Assembly: GCA_965218865.1 (NCBI GenBank)
Contig: CBDCME010000075.1
Coordinates: forward strand, 1-64,000
From: CBDCME01 sp965218865
Lineage (GTDB): Bacteria; Pseudomonadota; Alphaproteobacteria; JAAXGF01
Reading direction: 5' to 3'
DNA length: 64,000 bases
Below are positions 26,259-34,999 of this stretch, one piece after another (the first letter of the stretch is position 1; the number at the start of each line of letters is the position of its first letter). The notes beneath the pieces were generated by a model. The model ran no database searches and was not told the origin of the DNA. It saw nothing but the letters and a program-made list of their open reading frames with translations. Both the position numbers and the translations under genes were made by a program.

Positions 26259-26704
26259 AACGACTCGTCCAAACCGGCCCGAGGTCAGCCTCCGTGGCGG
26301 CTAAATGAACAAGCCGCGACGCCGCGGCGCAAGCGAATTCTTCTTGCCCTCTCGGCCCGACCCCGCGCGATCCCCCCCCCCCGCTCGCGCTCCGAATCGT
26401 CGGGACCTGGTTCGAATGGATCAACGACACTCGGAAAACAACCACCGATGTCTTCGGCGGTCGCCGCTGGAAACGGAAGCGTCATGGATACACCGCCAAA
26501 GCGATGGGCCATGAAGTTCACCATGGAGGTTTCAACCAACCCACGTAATACACGATGATAACCGGCTCCTGGAGAGGACACGGCGCGATAAAACCGAGGT
26601 CCGACAGTCTACCGCTCGGAAAATCCAAATTGGGCACGACTCACGATAATTATGGGATCCGCCCAACTCAAATATTCAATAATTGGTAAACTGTCCCCGA
26701 TTTC
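26259..26704. other. Intergenic region upstream of mmsA
   Basis: These 446 bases have no supported gene. A run of about ten C near 26370-26380 is a possible slippage or sequencing trouble spot. The motif GTAAACTGTCCCCG, seen again near 59546, ends just before the grpE stop and may be a mobile-element scar. Confidence 0.45.
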
Positions 26705-27388
26705 TTAGGCCTTTGTATCGATGTGTTGGCCGGGGGGTTGTGGGGCCGCTTCCTTCGGGGCCGCGGCGACGCCGACGAGCGCCGGCCGCAACAGGCGGTC
26801 GACGATCACGTATCCGGTTTGCACGACCTTGACGACCGTACCCGGCGGCTTGTCGTCGCTCGGTACCTCGAACATCGCCTGGTGAAAATTGTGGTCGAAC
26901 TTTTCGCCCAGGGGGTCGACCGCGCGGATTTGATGACGATCGAAGGCGGCGAGCAGTTCGCGCTCGGTCAGGGTGATGCCTTCGATCAGGGTCGCGATTC
27001 GTTCGTCGTCGCGCAACTCCTGCGGGACGCTTTCGAGGGCCCGGCGCAGATTGTCGGCGACCGGGAGCATTTCGCGCGCGAACCCGGTGACGGCGTATTT
27101 ACTGACGTCTTGCCTCTCCCGTTCGGCGCGTTTTCGGAGGTTTTCGGTTTCCGCCAAAGCCCGCAATAGGTTTTCCTTCGCGGTCCCGAGCTCGGATTCG
27201 ATCTCGTTCAGGCGGGCGATTTCGGGTGCCGCTTCCTCCGAGTTCCGATCCTCATCCTCGGGGGCGTCGGACCGCACCGTTCCCGTCGATTCCTCTTCCT
27301 CGGCCCCGCTGTCGGCGGCTGATTCCGCCGTCGCGTCCGGCTTGTCCGTCTCTTCCGGGTTGTCTTGGTCGAGGGTCTGGGTGCTCAT
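26705..27388 (-). CDS. grpE: Nucleotide exchange factor GrpE
   Basis: This 227-residue co-chaperone releases ADP from DnaK. It has an acidic disordered N-terminus (about residues 1-60), a long coiled coil (IARLNEIESELGTAKENLLRALAETENLRKRAERE) and the C-terminal beta domain with FDHNFHQAMFEVPSDDKPPGTV and GYVIVDRLLRPALVGVA. The start ATG 27388 overlaps the hrcA stop by four bases (ATGA), indicating translational coupling. A longer upstream frame is an artefact of reading into hrcA. Confidence 0.96.
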   Translation of the reverse strand: MSTQTLDQDNPEETDKPDATAESAADSGAEEEESTGTVRSDAPEDEDRNSEEAAPEIARLNEIESELGTAKENLLRALAETENLRKRAERERQDVSKYAVTGFAREMLPVADNLRRALESVPQELRDDERIATLIEGITLTERELLAAFDRHQIRAVDPLGEKFDHNFHQAMFEVPSDDKPPGTVVKVVQTGYVIVDRLLRPALVGVAAAPKEAAPQPPGQHIDTKA

Positions 27389-28461
27389 GTTCCGTAAGTT
27401 CCGTTGACTTCCCGGGGGTAGCCCAACAGCCGGCCAACGACCTTGGCCGTGTAATCCACCATCGGAATAATGCGGGCATAATTCAAGCGGGTCGGACCGA
27501 TCACGCCGATGGCGCCGACGAAATGGCTCTGCCCATCGGCGAAGGGGGCCACCACCAGCGAACAATTCGTCAGCGCGAACAGCTCCGATTCGGCACCGAT
27601 GAAGATTTTCACGCCGTCGGCGCCTTGAGTCAATTCGACAAGGCGCGCGACGTCTTCCTTGGTTTCGAGGAGGTCGAACAAACCGCGGATGCGTTCGAGG
27701 TCGCTCAACGCGGTCACGTCCTTGAGCAAGTTGGCGTGGCCACGGACGATCAGATTGCCGCCCACCTCGCCCCCGGCCCAACTGGCGAGGCCGGCCTCGA
27801 CGACCCCTTTGCTGAGTTCATCGAGGGCGTCGCGGTGCTCGTCGAGTTCCCGCTTGATGGAAATCAGCGCCTCGTCCAGGGTTCGCCCGGCGAGGCGTGC
27901 GTTGAGATAATTCGCCGCCTGGGTCAGCGCCGCCCGGGTCATTCCGACCGGAACCTCGATGACGCGGTTCTCGACGCTGCCCGATTCGCCGACCATGACG
28001 ACGAGGGCGCGGCCCGGCTCCAGGGAGGCGAACTCGACGTGCTTGAGGGGCACATCGTATTTCGGCGCCACCACCACAAGGCCGGCGCAGCTCGAAAGCC
28101 CGGACAGCGTACCGGTCGCTTCAGTGAGCAGTTCCTCGACATTGCGTCCCGCGTGGCCGCAATCGTCTGTGATCGTGGCTCGTTCCTCCGGCGTCAGGTT
28201 GCCGATTTCCAACAGCCCGTCGACGAACAGGCGCAGCCCCGAATCGGTGGGCAGGCGCCCGGCGGAGGTGTGGGGGGCGTAAAGCAGCCCGGCCTCCTCG
28301 AGGTCGGCCATGGTGTTGCGAATGGTGGCCGGCGAGAGAACCGAATTCAGTCGCCGGGAGATGGTGCGCGATCCAATGGGTTCGCCCGTCGTGACGTAGG
28401 CCTCGACGATATGGCGGAATATCTCGCGCGAGCGCTCGTTGAGCTCGTTTATGATGGCCAT
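27385..28461 (-). CDS. hrcA: Heat-inducible transcription repressor HrcA
   Basis: This 358-residue repressor of class I heat-shock genes binds CIRCE operators. An N-terminal winged helix (SVLSPATIRNTMADLEEAGLL and HTSAGRLPTDSGLRLFVD) precedes the GAF-like domain and the C-terminal GAIGVIGPTRLNYARIIPMV. MAIINELNERS at ATG 28461 is chosen over an upstream frame extension. It is transcribed with grpE and divergently from rph. No CIRCE inverted repeat (TTAGCACTC-N9-GAGTGCTAA) is visible in the 150-base divergent region. Confidence 0.95.
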   Translation of the reverse strand: MAIINELNERSREIFRHIVEAYVTTGEPIGSRTISRRLNSVLSPATIRNTMADLEEAGLLYAPHTSAGRLPTDSGLRLFVDGLLEIGNLTPEERATITDDCGHAGRNVEELLTEATGTLSGLSSCAGLVVVAPKYDVPLKHVEFASLEPGRALVVMVGESGSVENRVIEVPVGMTRAALTQAANYLNARLAGRTLDEALISIKRELDEHRDALDELSKGVVEAGLASWAGGEVGGNLIVRGHANLLKDVTALSDLERIRGLFDLLETKEDVARLVELTQGADGVKIFIGAESELFALTNCSLVVAPFADGQSHFVGAIGVIGPTRLNYARIIPMVDYTAKVVGRLLGYPREVNGTYGT

Positions 28462-28611
28462 GGCTGAACCGTCCGATCCGGTATTGTTTCCAGTGGAATT
28501 GGGACCGTCTCGCGGAACCAAATCTAATCACCGGCCATGGGGGCGTCAACGGCGGCTGTGAGGAGGCCGTGGAAGTCTTTACGGCACCGCGGCGGCGGGT
28601 TAGCTTGCGCC

Positions 28612-29343
28612 ATGCGTCCCTCCGGCCGATCCGCCCACGAACTTCGCGCCATTCGCCTCGAGGCCGGGGTCGCCAAGTACGCCGAAGGATCGTGCCTGGT
28701 GTGCTTCGGCGACACCCACGTCATGTGCATGGCGACGGTCGAGGAACGCTTGCCACCCTTTTTGCGCGACCGCGGGCAGGGTTGGGTCACGGCCGAGTAC
28801 GGAATGCTTCCCCGCGCCACCCACACCCGGGGCAACCGCGAGGCCGCCCGGGGCCGCCAAACGGGGCGAACCCAGGAAATCCAGCGCCTGATCGGGCGCA
28901 GCCTCCGTTCGGTGACCGATCTTGTTGCCTTGGGCGAGCGCCAGGTACGCTTGGACTGCGACGTGTTGCAGGCGGATGGCGGCACCCGCACCGCCGCCAT
29001 CACCGGAGCCTACGTGGCCTTGTATGCCGCCGTGGCGGATCTGGCGCGGCGCGGCGATCTCGGCGCCAATCCGTTGGCCGACGCGGTCGCCGCCGTATCC
29101 TGCGGCATCGTCGACGGGACACCGGTTTGCGATCTTGATTACGAGGAGGATTCGACGGCCGCCGCGGACGCCAATTTCGTCCTCACCGGCGGCGGCGGCA
29201 TCGTCGAAATCCAGTGCACGGCCGAAAAAAGCGCCTTCAGCCGGAACCAGTTTTCGGAAATGTTCGAACTCGCCGCCGCGGGGATCGACGAACTGATCAA
29301 GCTGCAACGGCAGGCCCTGGAGCTAACGCCCGAACCCCCGTGA
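28612..29343 (+). CDS. rph: Ribonuclease PH
   Basis: This 243-residue phosphorolytic exoribonuclease trims tRNA 3' ends. Diagnostic blocks are MRPSGRSAHELRAI, EGSCLVCFGDTHVMC, GQGWVTAEYGMLPRATHTR, RGRQTGRTQEIQRLIGRSLR, LDCDVLQADGGTRTAAITGA and FNLNFV-like ADANFVLTGGG. ATG 28612 begins the conserved N-terminus; the frame extends upstream without homology. It overlaps rdgB by four bases, a common alphaproteobacterial arrangement. Confidence 0.96.
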   Translation: MRPSGRSAHELRAIRLEAGVAKYAEGSCLVCFGDTHVMCMATVEERLPPFLRDRGQGWVTAEYGMLPRATHTRGNREAARGRQTGRTQEIQRLIGRSLRSVTDLVALGERQVRLDCDVLQADGGTRTAAITGAYVALYAAVADLARRGDLGANPLADAVAAVSCGIVDGTPVCDLDYEEDSTAAADANFVLTGGGGIVEIQCTAEKSAFSRNQFSEMFELAAAGIDELIKLQRQALELTPEPP

Positions 29344-29960
29344 GGCGCCGTTTCAGCGGCGACCGCCTGCTGGTCGCGACCCACAATCCCGGCAAGCTGC
29401 GCGAGATCCGCGATCTCCTCGCGCCCTATGTCGGCAAGGTCAAGGGCGCGGCCGAACTGGAGCTTCCGGAGCCCGAGGAGACCGGCACGACTTTCGTCGC
29501 CAACGCCGAAATCAAGGCGCGTGCCGCGGCACGGGCCTCGGATCAGCCGGCGTTGGCGGACGATTCCGGCCTCGAGGTGCACGCGCTCGACAACGCGCCT
29601 GGTATCTTTTCGGCCCGTTGGGCCGGTCCGGGGAAAGATTTCTCGGTTGCTATCCAGCGGGTTGAGACAGCCCTCGCCGGCCACCATGACCGCCGGGCAC
29701 GTTTCGTCGCGGCGCTAGCGCTCTGTTGGCCCGACGAACACTGCGAAACCTTCGAGGGCCAGGTTCGCGGTCATCTGGTGTTTCCGCCGCGCGGGAACCT
29801 CGGTTTCGGCTACGACCCGATTTTCGTCCCCGACGAACACCGGATCACCTTCGGCGAAATGCAGCCAGCCCGCAAACACGCGATCAGCCACCGGGCCGAC
29901 GCCTTCCGCCAGCTCGTCGGCGCCTGTTTCAGCGACGTTTCCGGGAAATCCAACGATTGA
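29340..29960 (+). CDS. rdgB: Non-canonical purine NTP pyrophosphatase (RdgB/HAM1)
   Basis: This 206-residue enzyme hydrolyses ITP, dITP and XTP, keeping deaminated purines out of nucleic acids. Motifs are LLVATHNPGKLREI, FVANAEIKARAAA, ALADDSGLEVHAL, GIFSARWAG, FGYDPIFVPDEH and the C-terminal ISHRADAF. GTG 29340 overlaps the rph stop, fitting co-translation. Confidence 0.95.
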   Translation: MRRRFSGDRLLVATHNPGKLREIRDLLAPYVGKVKGAAELELPEPEETGTTFVANAEIKARAAARASDQPALADDSGLEVHALDNAPGIFSARWAGPGKDFSVAIQRVETALAGHHDRRARFVAALALCWPDEHCETFEGQVRGHLVFPPRGNLGFGYDPIFVPDEHRITFGEMQPARKHAISHRADAFRQLVGACFSDVSGKSND

Positions 29961-29998
29961 GAAAACGGGTTTGGTGGGATGGCGAGGGGACGCACCCC

Positions 29999-30616
29999 TC
30001 AATCCGGGGCAGTCGTCTTTTGATCGGTTTGCTTGCGAAGACGCGTAATCAGACCGTCGATCCCATCCCGATTTACGACCGAGGCGATCTCGGAGCGGTG
30101 CGTATTCAACAGGCTGATACCCTCCACCAAGACGTCGACGACCTTGAGGCCGTTATGGCCCTTGCGGACCCGGTAATCGACCCGGAAAGGCATCCCGTCG
30201 GAGGCGAAGATATGGGTGTTGACGATGTTGTCGCGATGATCGAGGGGAACGACCTGGAGGACCTCGAAGGTTTTCCCCGCATAGGTGTCGAATCGGGCGG
30301 CGTAGGTATCGACGATGAACTCGCGGAATACCTCCAGATACTCGTTCCTCTGCGTCGGCGTGGCCCGCCGCCAATACCGCCCGAGAACGAATTTGCCGAT
30401 GGTTGGGAGGTCGAATCCTTCGGCGAACAACGCCCGGAACTTATTCCGCCTCTGCTCTTTCGTCAGTTGCGGCGACTTGACGACGTCGAGCGCCTCGTTG
30501 CCGAAAGTTTCGATGAATCGCCCGGGGTCGGTTTCGGCCGCCAGCGGCAAGCTCGTCGTGGCCGCTACAATGGCGACGAACACCCCCATGGATTTCAAGA
30601 ATCTCGACATGCGCAT
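29999..30616 (-). CDS. mlaC: MlaC-type periplasmic phospholipid-binding protein
   Basis: This 205-residue protein of the Ttg2D/MlaC family shuttles phospholipid between the outer membrane MlaA complex and the inner membrane MlaFEDB transporter. It has a signal peptide (SMGVFVAIVAATTSLPLAAE), then DLPTIGKFVLGRYWR, EYLEVFREFIVDTYAARFD and YRVRKGHNGLKVVDVLVEG. It lies three bases downstream of the mlaA gene, so the two form an operon. The MlaFEDB genes are not in the window. Confidence 0.92.
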   Translation of the reverse strand: MRMSRFLKSMGVFVAIVAATTSLPLAAETDPGRFIETFGNEALDVVKSPQLTKEQRRNKFRALFAEGFDLPTIGKFVLGRYWRRATPTQRNEYLEVFREFIVDTYAARFDTYAGKTFEVLQVVPLDHRDNIVNTHIFASDGMPFRVDYRVRKGHNGLKVVDVLVEGISLLNTHRSEIASVVNRDGIDGLITRLRKQTDQKTTAPD

Positions 30617-30619
30617 CGT

Positions 30620-31516
30620 TCAGTTCAGCAGATTGCTGAACCAACCGCCTTCTTCGTCGTCGTCTTTGTCATCGTCCGCCTTTTCCTCCTCGTCATCGTC
30701 CTCGTCGACATCCCCGCCGATCTCGATCTCGGGAATCCCCTCGCGCTCCTCGAGCGAAAGTCCGGGTAAGGGAATGACCGGAGGCGGAGCACCGTCACGA
30801 ATCTGATCTTCCCGCCGTTGGCGGTAGAGGCTGCGGATAGTTGCATAGTAATCGATCGAGGTGCTCTTGATCTCCTCGAGGGTGTCGAGCACCTCCTCGC
30901 GTTCGTCGATTCCACGGACGACGGCCCGCGACACCAACAACCAAGTGGGGGCTAAATACGTCAGCGGATCCAAGAAAACGTCGACAACCAGTCCGGTCGC
31001 GTCACGCGGACTCGAGGGACCCAGGAGCGGCAGCACGACATGGCCGCCCTCGCCGACGCCCCAAACCGCGAGGGTCTGGCCGAAATCCTCGCGGTGGCCC
31101 TCGATGCCCTGGTCGCCGGCGAAGTCAAAAAAACCGGCAACTCCCAAGGTCGAATTGATGATGAAGCGAGCCACCGTGTCGCGCGCGCGCGTTGGTTTTC
31201 CCTGCAAGAGATCGTTGGCCAAGTTGATCGGGGAGCGCAAATTGTCGAGGAAATTTGCGACGCCGCGGCGTCCGCCGTCCGGAATCGACCATCGATAGCC
31301 TTTCGCCGCCGGCTTGATGGCCACCGTATCGACGCCGTCGTTGACGTTGAAGATCACCCGGTTCGTCGGTTCCGCCGCGTCGTTCACTTCGTCGTAGGCG
31401 GCGACCGCGTCGGGGTCGTCCGCAGGCGGTTGCGTGGCACAACCGGCCACGAGTAAAGGCACGGCGCTCACGGCGCCGACCCACCAGGTCAAGGATCTGC
31501 GTTTTCTCTGTTCCAT
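30620..31516 (-). CDS. mlaA: MlaA (VacJ) family outer-membrane lipoprotein
   Basis: This 298-residue lipoprotein removes mislocalised phospholipids from the outer leaflet. The lipobox LLVAGC follows a short basic leader (MEQRKRRSLTWW), choosing ATG 31516 over a frame extension. The family core includes NDAAEPTNRVIFNVNDGVD, SPINLANDLLQGKPTRA and GHREDFGQTLAVWGVGEGGHVVLPLLGPSSPRD. The C-terminus is highly acidic (a run of Asp and Glu near residues 268-290), a variable tail typical of alphaproteobacterial members. Confidence 0.94.
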   Translation of the reverse strand: MEQRKRRSLTWWVGAVSAVPLLVAGCATQPPADDPDAVAAYDEVNDAAEPTNRVIFNVNDGVDTVAIKPAAKGYRWSIPDGGRRGVANFLDNLRSPINLANDLLQGKPTRARDTVARFIINSTLGVAGFFDFAGDQGIEGHREDFGQTLAVWGVGEGGHVVLPLLGPSSPRDATGLVVDVFLDPLTYLAPTWLLVSRAVVRGIDEREEVLDTLEEIKSTSIDYYATIRSLYRQRREDQIRDGAPPPVIPLPGLSLEEREGIPEIEIGGDVDEDDDEEEKADDDKDDDEEGGWFSNLLN

Positions 31517-31724
31517 GAAAATCGTAATACCCCCGACGTTAAGCAAATCATCCGCGAAAAAACGATAATCCGCTTTCCGCCAAGATCCCCCCCGCCGTAT
31601 GATGAAGCCGATTTATTGCGTCGCTATCGTCGATATACCATCGCTCCTAACGCATTATTAGCGAGAATGAGCGAAACAGCAATAGCCCTTCCGATCGCGA
31701 ACAGGTCGTAAAACCATACGTTTA

Positions 31725-32752
31725 GGCTCAGTTCGCATTTGGTATGCATTGTGGTAGAATGTTCCCGGTTTGTTTAGGGGAGCGAGGAGATGGATCACGA
31801 GCGGTTTCGAGACTGGCTTTCGCATGTGGACGGGCTGACGCCGGCCCAGCGCGAGGAGGTGATGGCGGCCCTGTCGGGACGGCCGGAGGGCGCGGCCTCG
31901 CTGGCGGCGATCGAACTCGGCGTGGACGAAGCGCGGCGCTGCCCGCATTGCGGCAGCGGCGGGGCGGTCTCGCGCGGCAAGGCGCGCGGTCTGCGCCGCT
32001 ACCGGTGCAAGGCTTGCGGGAAGACATTCGGCGCGCTGACCGGTACGCCGCTTTCGGGCCTGCACCGCAAGGAGCGCTGGCTGTCCTTCGGCAAGGCCCT
32101 GGCGCAAGGGGAAACGGTGCGCGCCTCGGCGCGGCGGTGCGGCATTGCGCCGAGCACGGCGTTTCGCTGGCGCCACCGCTTCCTTGAGGCGGTCCGGCAA
32201 GCCCCGGACCGGCTCGGCGGGATCGTCGAGGCCGACGAGACCTTCGTGCTCGAAAGCCGGAAGGGAGACCGGAAACTGGACCGCAAGCCACGCCGGCGCG
32301 GCGGAAAAGCCGGCAAGCGCGGGATCTCTCGTGAGCAAGTGCCGGTTCTGGTCGCCGCCGACCGTGGCGGCGCAACGCTCAGCAGGACGCTGCCCACCGT
32401 CAATGCCGATAGCCTGAAGGAGGCGCTGGAACCGGTCATTGCCCCGGATGCCTTGCTCGTCTCCGACGCCAGCCGCTGTTACCCGCCCGCCGCAGCGGCG
32501 CTCGCCATCCGCCACGAGACGGTCAATCTCTCCGCCGGAGAACGGGTACGCGGCGCCCTGCACATCCAGACGGTCAACAGCCGTCATAGCCAACTCAAGG
32601 GCTTCCTGCGACGCTACCGCGGCATCGCCACCAAGTATCTCGACAGTTACCTGCGCTGGTTCCATCTCATCGAACTCGCCGACCGACCGACCCCGAGAGC
32701 ATGCTTGGCCGCAGCCATGGCGAAGCCATGCATACGGTTCACGAACTGAGCC
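31725..32752 (+). mobile_element. IS1595-family element, copy 3
   Basis: This intact 1028-bp element is flanked by a perfect 8-bp target duplication TACGTTTA (31717-31724 and 32753-32760). It is the cleanest copy and defines the element's ends. It lies about 210 bases upstream of mlaA, in the promoter side region. Confidence 0.95.
31790..32749 (+). CDS. IS1595-family transposase, copy 3
   Basis: This 319-residue intact protein has the same domain order as the copy at 4825: zinc ribbon cysteines, helix-turn-helix, ISXO2-like nuclease. The only visible changes are Ile in GKRGISREQ and Ser in LLVSDASRC, shared with the frameshifted copy 1. That suggests copies 1 and 3 are closer to each other than to copy 2. 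Confidence 0.93.
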   Translation: MDHERFRDWLSHVDGLTPAQREEVMAALSGRPEGAASLAAIELGVDEARRCPHCGSGGAVSRGKARGLRRYRCKACGKTFGALTGTPLSGLHRKERWLSFGKALAQGETVRASARRCGIAPSTAFRWRHRFLEAVRQAPDRLGGIVEADETFVLESRKGDRKLDRKPRRRGGKAGKRGISREQVPVLVAADRGGATLSRTLPTVNADSLKEALEPVIAPDALLVSDASRCYPPAAAALAIRHETVNLSAGERVRGALHIQTVNSRHSQLKGFLRRYRGIATKYLDSYLRWFHLIELADRPTPRACLAAAMAKPCIRFTN

Positions 32753-32800
32753 TACGTTTATCATATACGCGCGAGAAATCCAGGGTTTGGCGGGCGGTCG

Positions 32801-34880
32801 CAGGGCTAGTTTTTTGTCCGCCCAGTGATCAGGGTGAGGTGATCGCGGCGCTGGCCATTTCATTCTCGGTGTGGCAGTGTGCCGGTCATGGCGACGCTGC
32901 CGGTCTCGGATTCGTCCATTGATTTGCGCGCGGTCACGGTGCGTCCGACCTGGGGCGCGCAGGAGCACCGGCGCTGGGACCGGTTGGTGGAGCAGCACCA
33001 CTACCTGGCGTTCCACGGCGTCATCGGCAAGGGCCTGCGCCATGTCGCGGTGCATGGCGAGACCTGGCTCGCACTGATCGGCTGGCAGCCCGGCGCGTTC
33101 AAGCTGGGCGCGCGTGATCGCTGGATCGGGTGGTCGGCCGAGCAGCAGTTCCGGCGTCTGCATCTGATCGCCAACAACTCGCGCTTCGTCATTCTGACGC
33201 CTGGCCGAGTGCCGAACCTGGCCTCCCGTGTGCTGGGGCTGAGCCTGCGGCGGCTGTCTGAGGACATCCAGGCGGTGCACGGATATCCGGCTCTTCTGGC
33301 GGAGACGTTCGTGGACGTCTCGCGATTTGCCGGCACCTGCTACCGCGCGTCGAACTGGCGCTCTCTGGGGCTGACGCGGGGCTTTGCCCGTGAGCCCGGA
33401 GGGGCAGCGCGCTGGCGCCACCACGGTCAGCCCAAGGAGGTCTTCGTGTTCGGACTGACAGACGGCGCCCCCGAGGCGCTGAGCCGTACCGGGATGCCGG
33501 CACACTGGAACGCCGAGCAGCACACCGAGCCGATGGCCGCGCCCCGGCTGCGCAGCCTGTTCGAGTGTCTGGGTGAGGTGCCCGAGTACCGCCATGCCCG
33601 GGGCAAGCGCTATGCGCTCAACACCATTCTGGTGATCGCCGTCGCCGCCCGGCTTGCCGGATACCGGGGGGTGAACGCGTTCGCCCAGTTCGCCGCCCTG
33701 CTCTCCCAGGAGCAGCTCGAGGCGGTGGGTGCGTTCTGGAGCCCTTCCAAACAGCGCTACACCCCGCCCGCGATCACCACCTTCCACAAGACCCTCACCG
33801 CCCTGCCGCCAGAGACCCTGGACAACGCGATTAGCCAGTGGACCGGCCAGCATGGCAGCGCGCACGCGCCGGTCGCCATGGACGGAAAGGATCTGCGCGG
33901 CGCCTCGAAGCAGACCGAAGACGGGCGCAGGATGATGGTGGCGGCGGTCGAGCACGACACCGGCGTGGTCCTCGGGCAGGTCGAGGTCGACCGCAAGAGC
34001 AACGAAATCCCGGCCGTGCGCGAACTCTCCAGCGGCCTCGACCTCACAGGCCGGATCGTCACCATGGACGCGATGCACGCTCAGCACGAGACCGCGCGCT
34101 GCCTGCTCGGGCGTCGCGCCGACTACGTGATGAGCGCGGTCAAGGACAACCAGGAGATGATCTTCGAAGACCTCAAGGCGATCGACTTCAGCGATGCGCT
34201 CTGGCACGAAACCGTCGACAAGGGCCATGGCCGCATCGAGCGCCGACGCTGCGCCGTCGTCGACCTCTCCGCTGCCGAGTGGGACGGCTGCGCCAACCTC
34301 CACGGGCGACGCCAGGCCATGCGCATCGAGCGCGAACGCGAGATCCTCAAGACCGGCAAGCGCAGCATCAAGGTGACCTGGAGCCTCACCTCGCTCGGCG
34401 CAGAGCGCGCCGGACCCGAGGAGTTGCTCGAACTGGTGCGCAACCACTGGCATATCGAGAACCGCCTGCACTACGTGCGCGACTTCACCTACGACGAAGA
34501 CCGATGCCGGGCCTACGTGCGTCACCTGCCCAGAAATCTCGCCTGCTTGACCAACGCGGCCATCGCCATCGTGCGCTGCGACGGACGCTTCCGTTATCTG
34601 CCCGAGGCCAACCGGCACTATGCCGCCCGGGCGCAGGAGGCCCTCGACGCGATCATGACCGCGCCCATCGCCTGAGACAGCACGCCTCTCCCCCGGACCG
34701 GGACGTGCCGCCGAGCGGCGCGGGCGGACCGGTGTGCCTGTCGAATCCGAAAACGCCGTCCGGTGGCTTCGAGCAGTCCCCATGACGTCGTCGAGGCAAG
34801 CTCGGGGCTCCCCGAACCCCGTGCACCGAGCACGATCCCACTCATCCCGAACCCTCAACCGCGACTAAAAATTGTTCCTG
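32801..34880 (+). mobile_element. ISAs1-family element with DUF4338 fusion, copy 2
   Basis: This 2080-bp element has a perfect 10-bp target duplication CGGGCGGTCG (32791-32800 and 34881-34890). It sits 48 bases downstream of IS1595 copy 3. The same two families are also adjacent in the first island, but there by direct nesting. Confidence 0.94.
32888..34675 (+). CDS. ISAs1 transposase with DUF4338 domain, copy 2
   Basis: This intact 595-residue protein is near-identical to the one at 1014-2801 (Cys instead of Tyr in WDGxANLHG). Both copies keep an unbroken N-terminal DUF4338 domain in frame with the DDE nuclease. The fusion is therefore stable in this element, not a one-off recombination product. 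Confidence 0.9.
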   Translation: MATLPVSDSSIDLRAVTVRPTWGAQEHRRWDRLVEQHHYLAFHGVIGKGLRHVAVHGETWLALIGWQPGAFKLGARDRWIGWSAEQQFRRLHLIANNSRFVILTPGRVPNLASRVLGLSLRRLSEDIQAVHGYPALLAETFVDVSRFAGTCYRASNWRSLGLTRGFAREPGGAARWRHHGQPKEVFVFGLTDGAPEALSRTGMPAHWNAEQHTEPMAAPRLRSLFECLGEVPEYRHARGKRYALNTILVIAVAARLAGYRGVNAFAQFAALLSQEQLEAVGAFWSPSKQRYTPPAITTFHKTLTALPPETLDNAISQWTGQHGSAHAPVAMDGKDLRGASKQTEDGRRMMVAAVEHDTGVVLGQVEVDRKSNEIPAVRELSSGLDLTGRIVTMDAMHAQHETARCLLGRRADYVMSAVKDNQEMIFEDLKAIDFSDALWHETVDKGHGRIERRRCAVVDLSAAEWDGCANLHGRRQAMRIEREREILKTGKRSIKVTWSLTSLGAERAGPEELLELVRNHWHIENRLHYVRDFTYDEDRCRAYVRHLPRNLACLTNAAIAIVRCDGRFRYLPEANRHYAARAQEALDAIMTAPIA

Positions 34881-34949
34881 CGGGCGGTCGGAGGAGCAAA
34901 AGTGCCGCGGTGATAAAAATTTCACCTCGATAACAGATTTAAGGTTAAC

Positions 34950-34970
34950 GATATATACATATCTTGATAT
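34950..34970. promoter_or_regulatory. Candidate operator of the ArsR-metF-metH operon
   Basis: ATATC-TT-GATAT (34959-34970) is a perfect inverted repeat, and a further GATAT at 34950-34954 extends the array (GATAT, ATATC, GATAT). AT-rich palindromes of this kind are typical ArsR-family sites, and the position, 30-50 bases before the regulator start, suits autoregulation. The assignment to this regulator is inference. Confidence 0.55.
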
Positions 34971-34999
34971 AATTGATGGGAATCACGAGGGCCATCCAC

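Noticed and set aside
26705..27781. Longer grpE reading frame starting at 27781
   Set aside because: The added part is antisense-like Arg/Gly-rich sequence overlapping hrcA. ATG 27388 gives the normal GrpE start.
28462..28611. CIRCE operator upstream of hrcA
   Set aside because: No TTAGCACTC-N9-GAGTGCTAA inverted repeat is present in the divergent region. HrcA may act elsewhere.
31658..34858. 1066-codon minus-strand open frame across IS1595 and ISAs1
   Set aside because: It is antisense to two intact transposases, is Ala/Arg/Gly-rich, matches no motif and depends on high GC. The same shadow appears for the copies at 909-2984 and 4738-5919.
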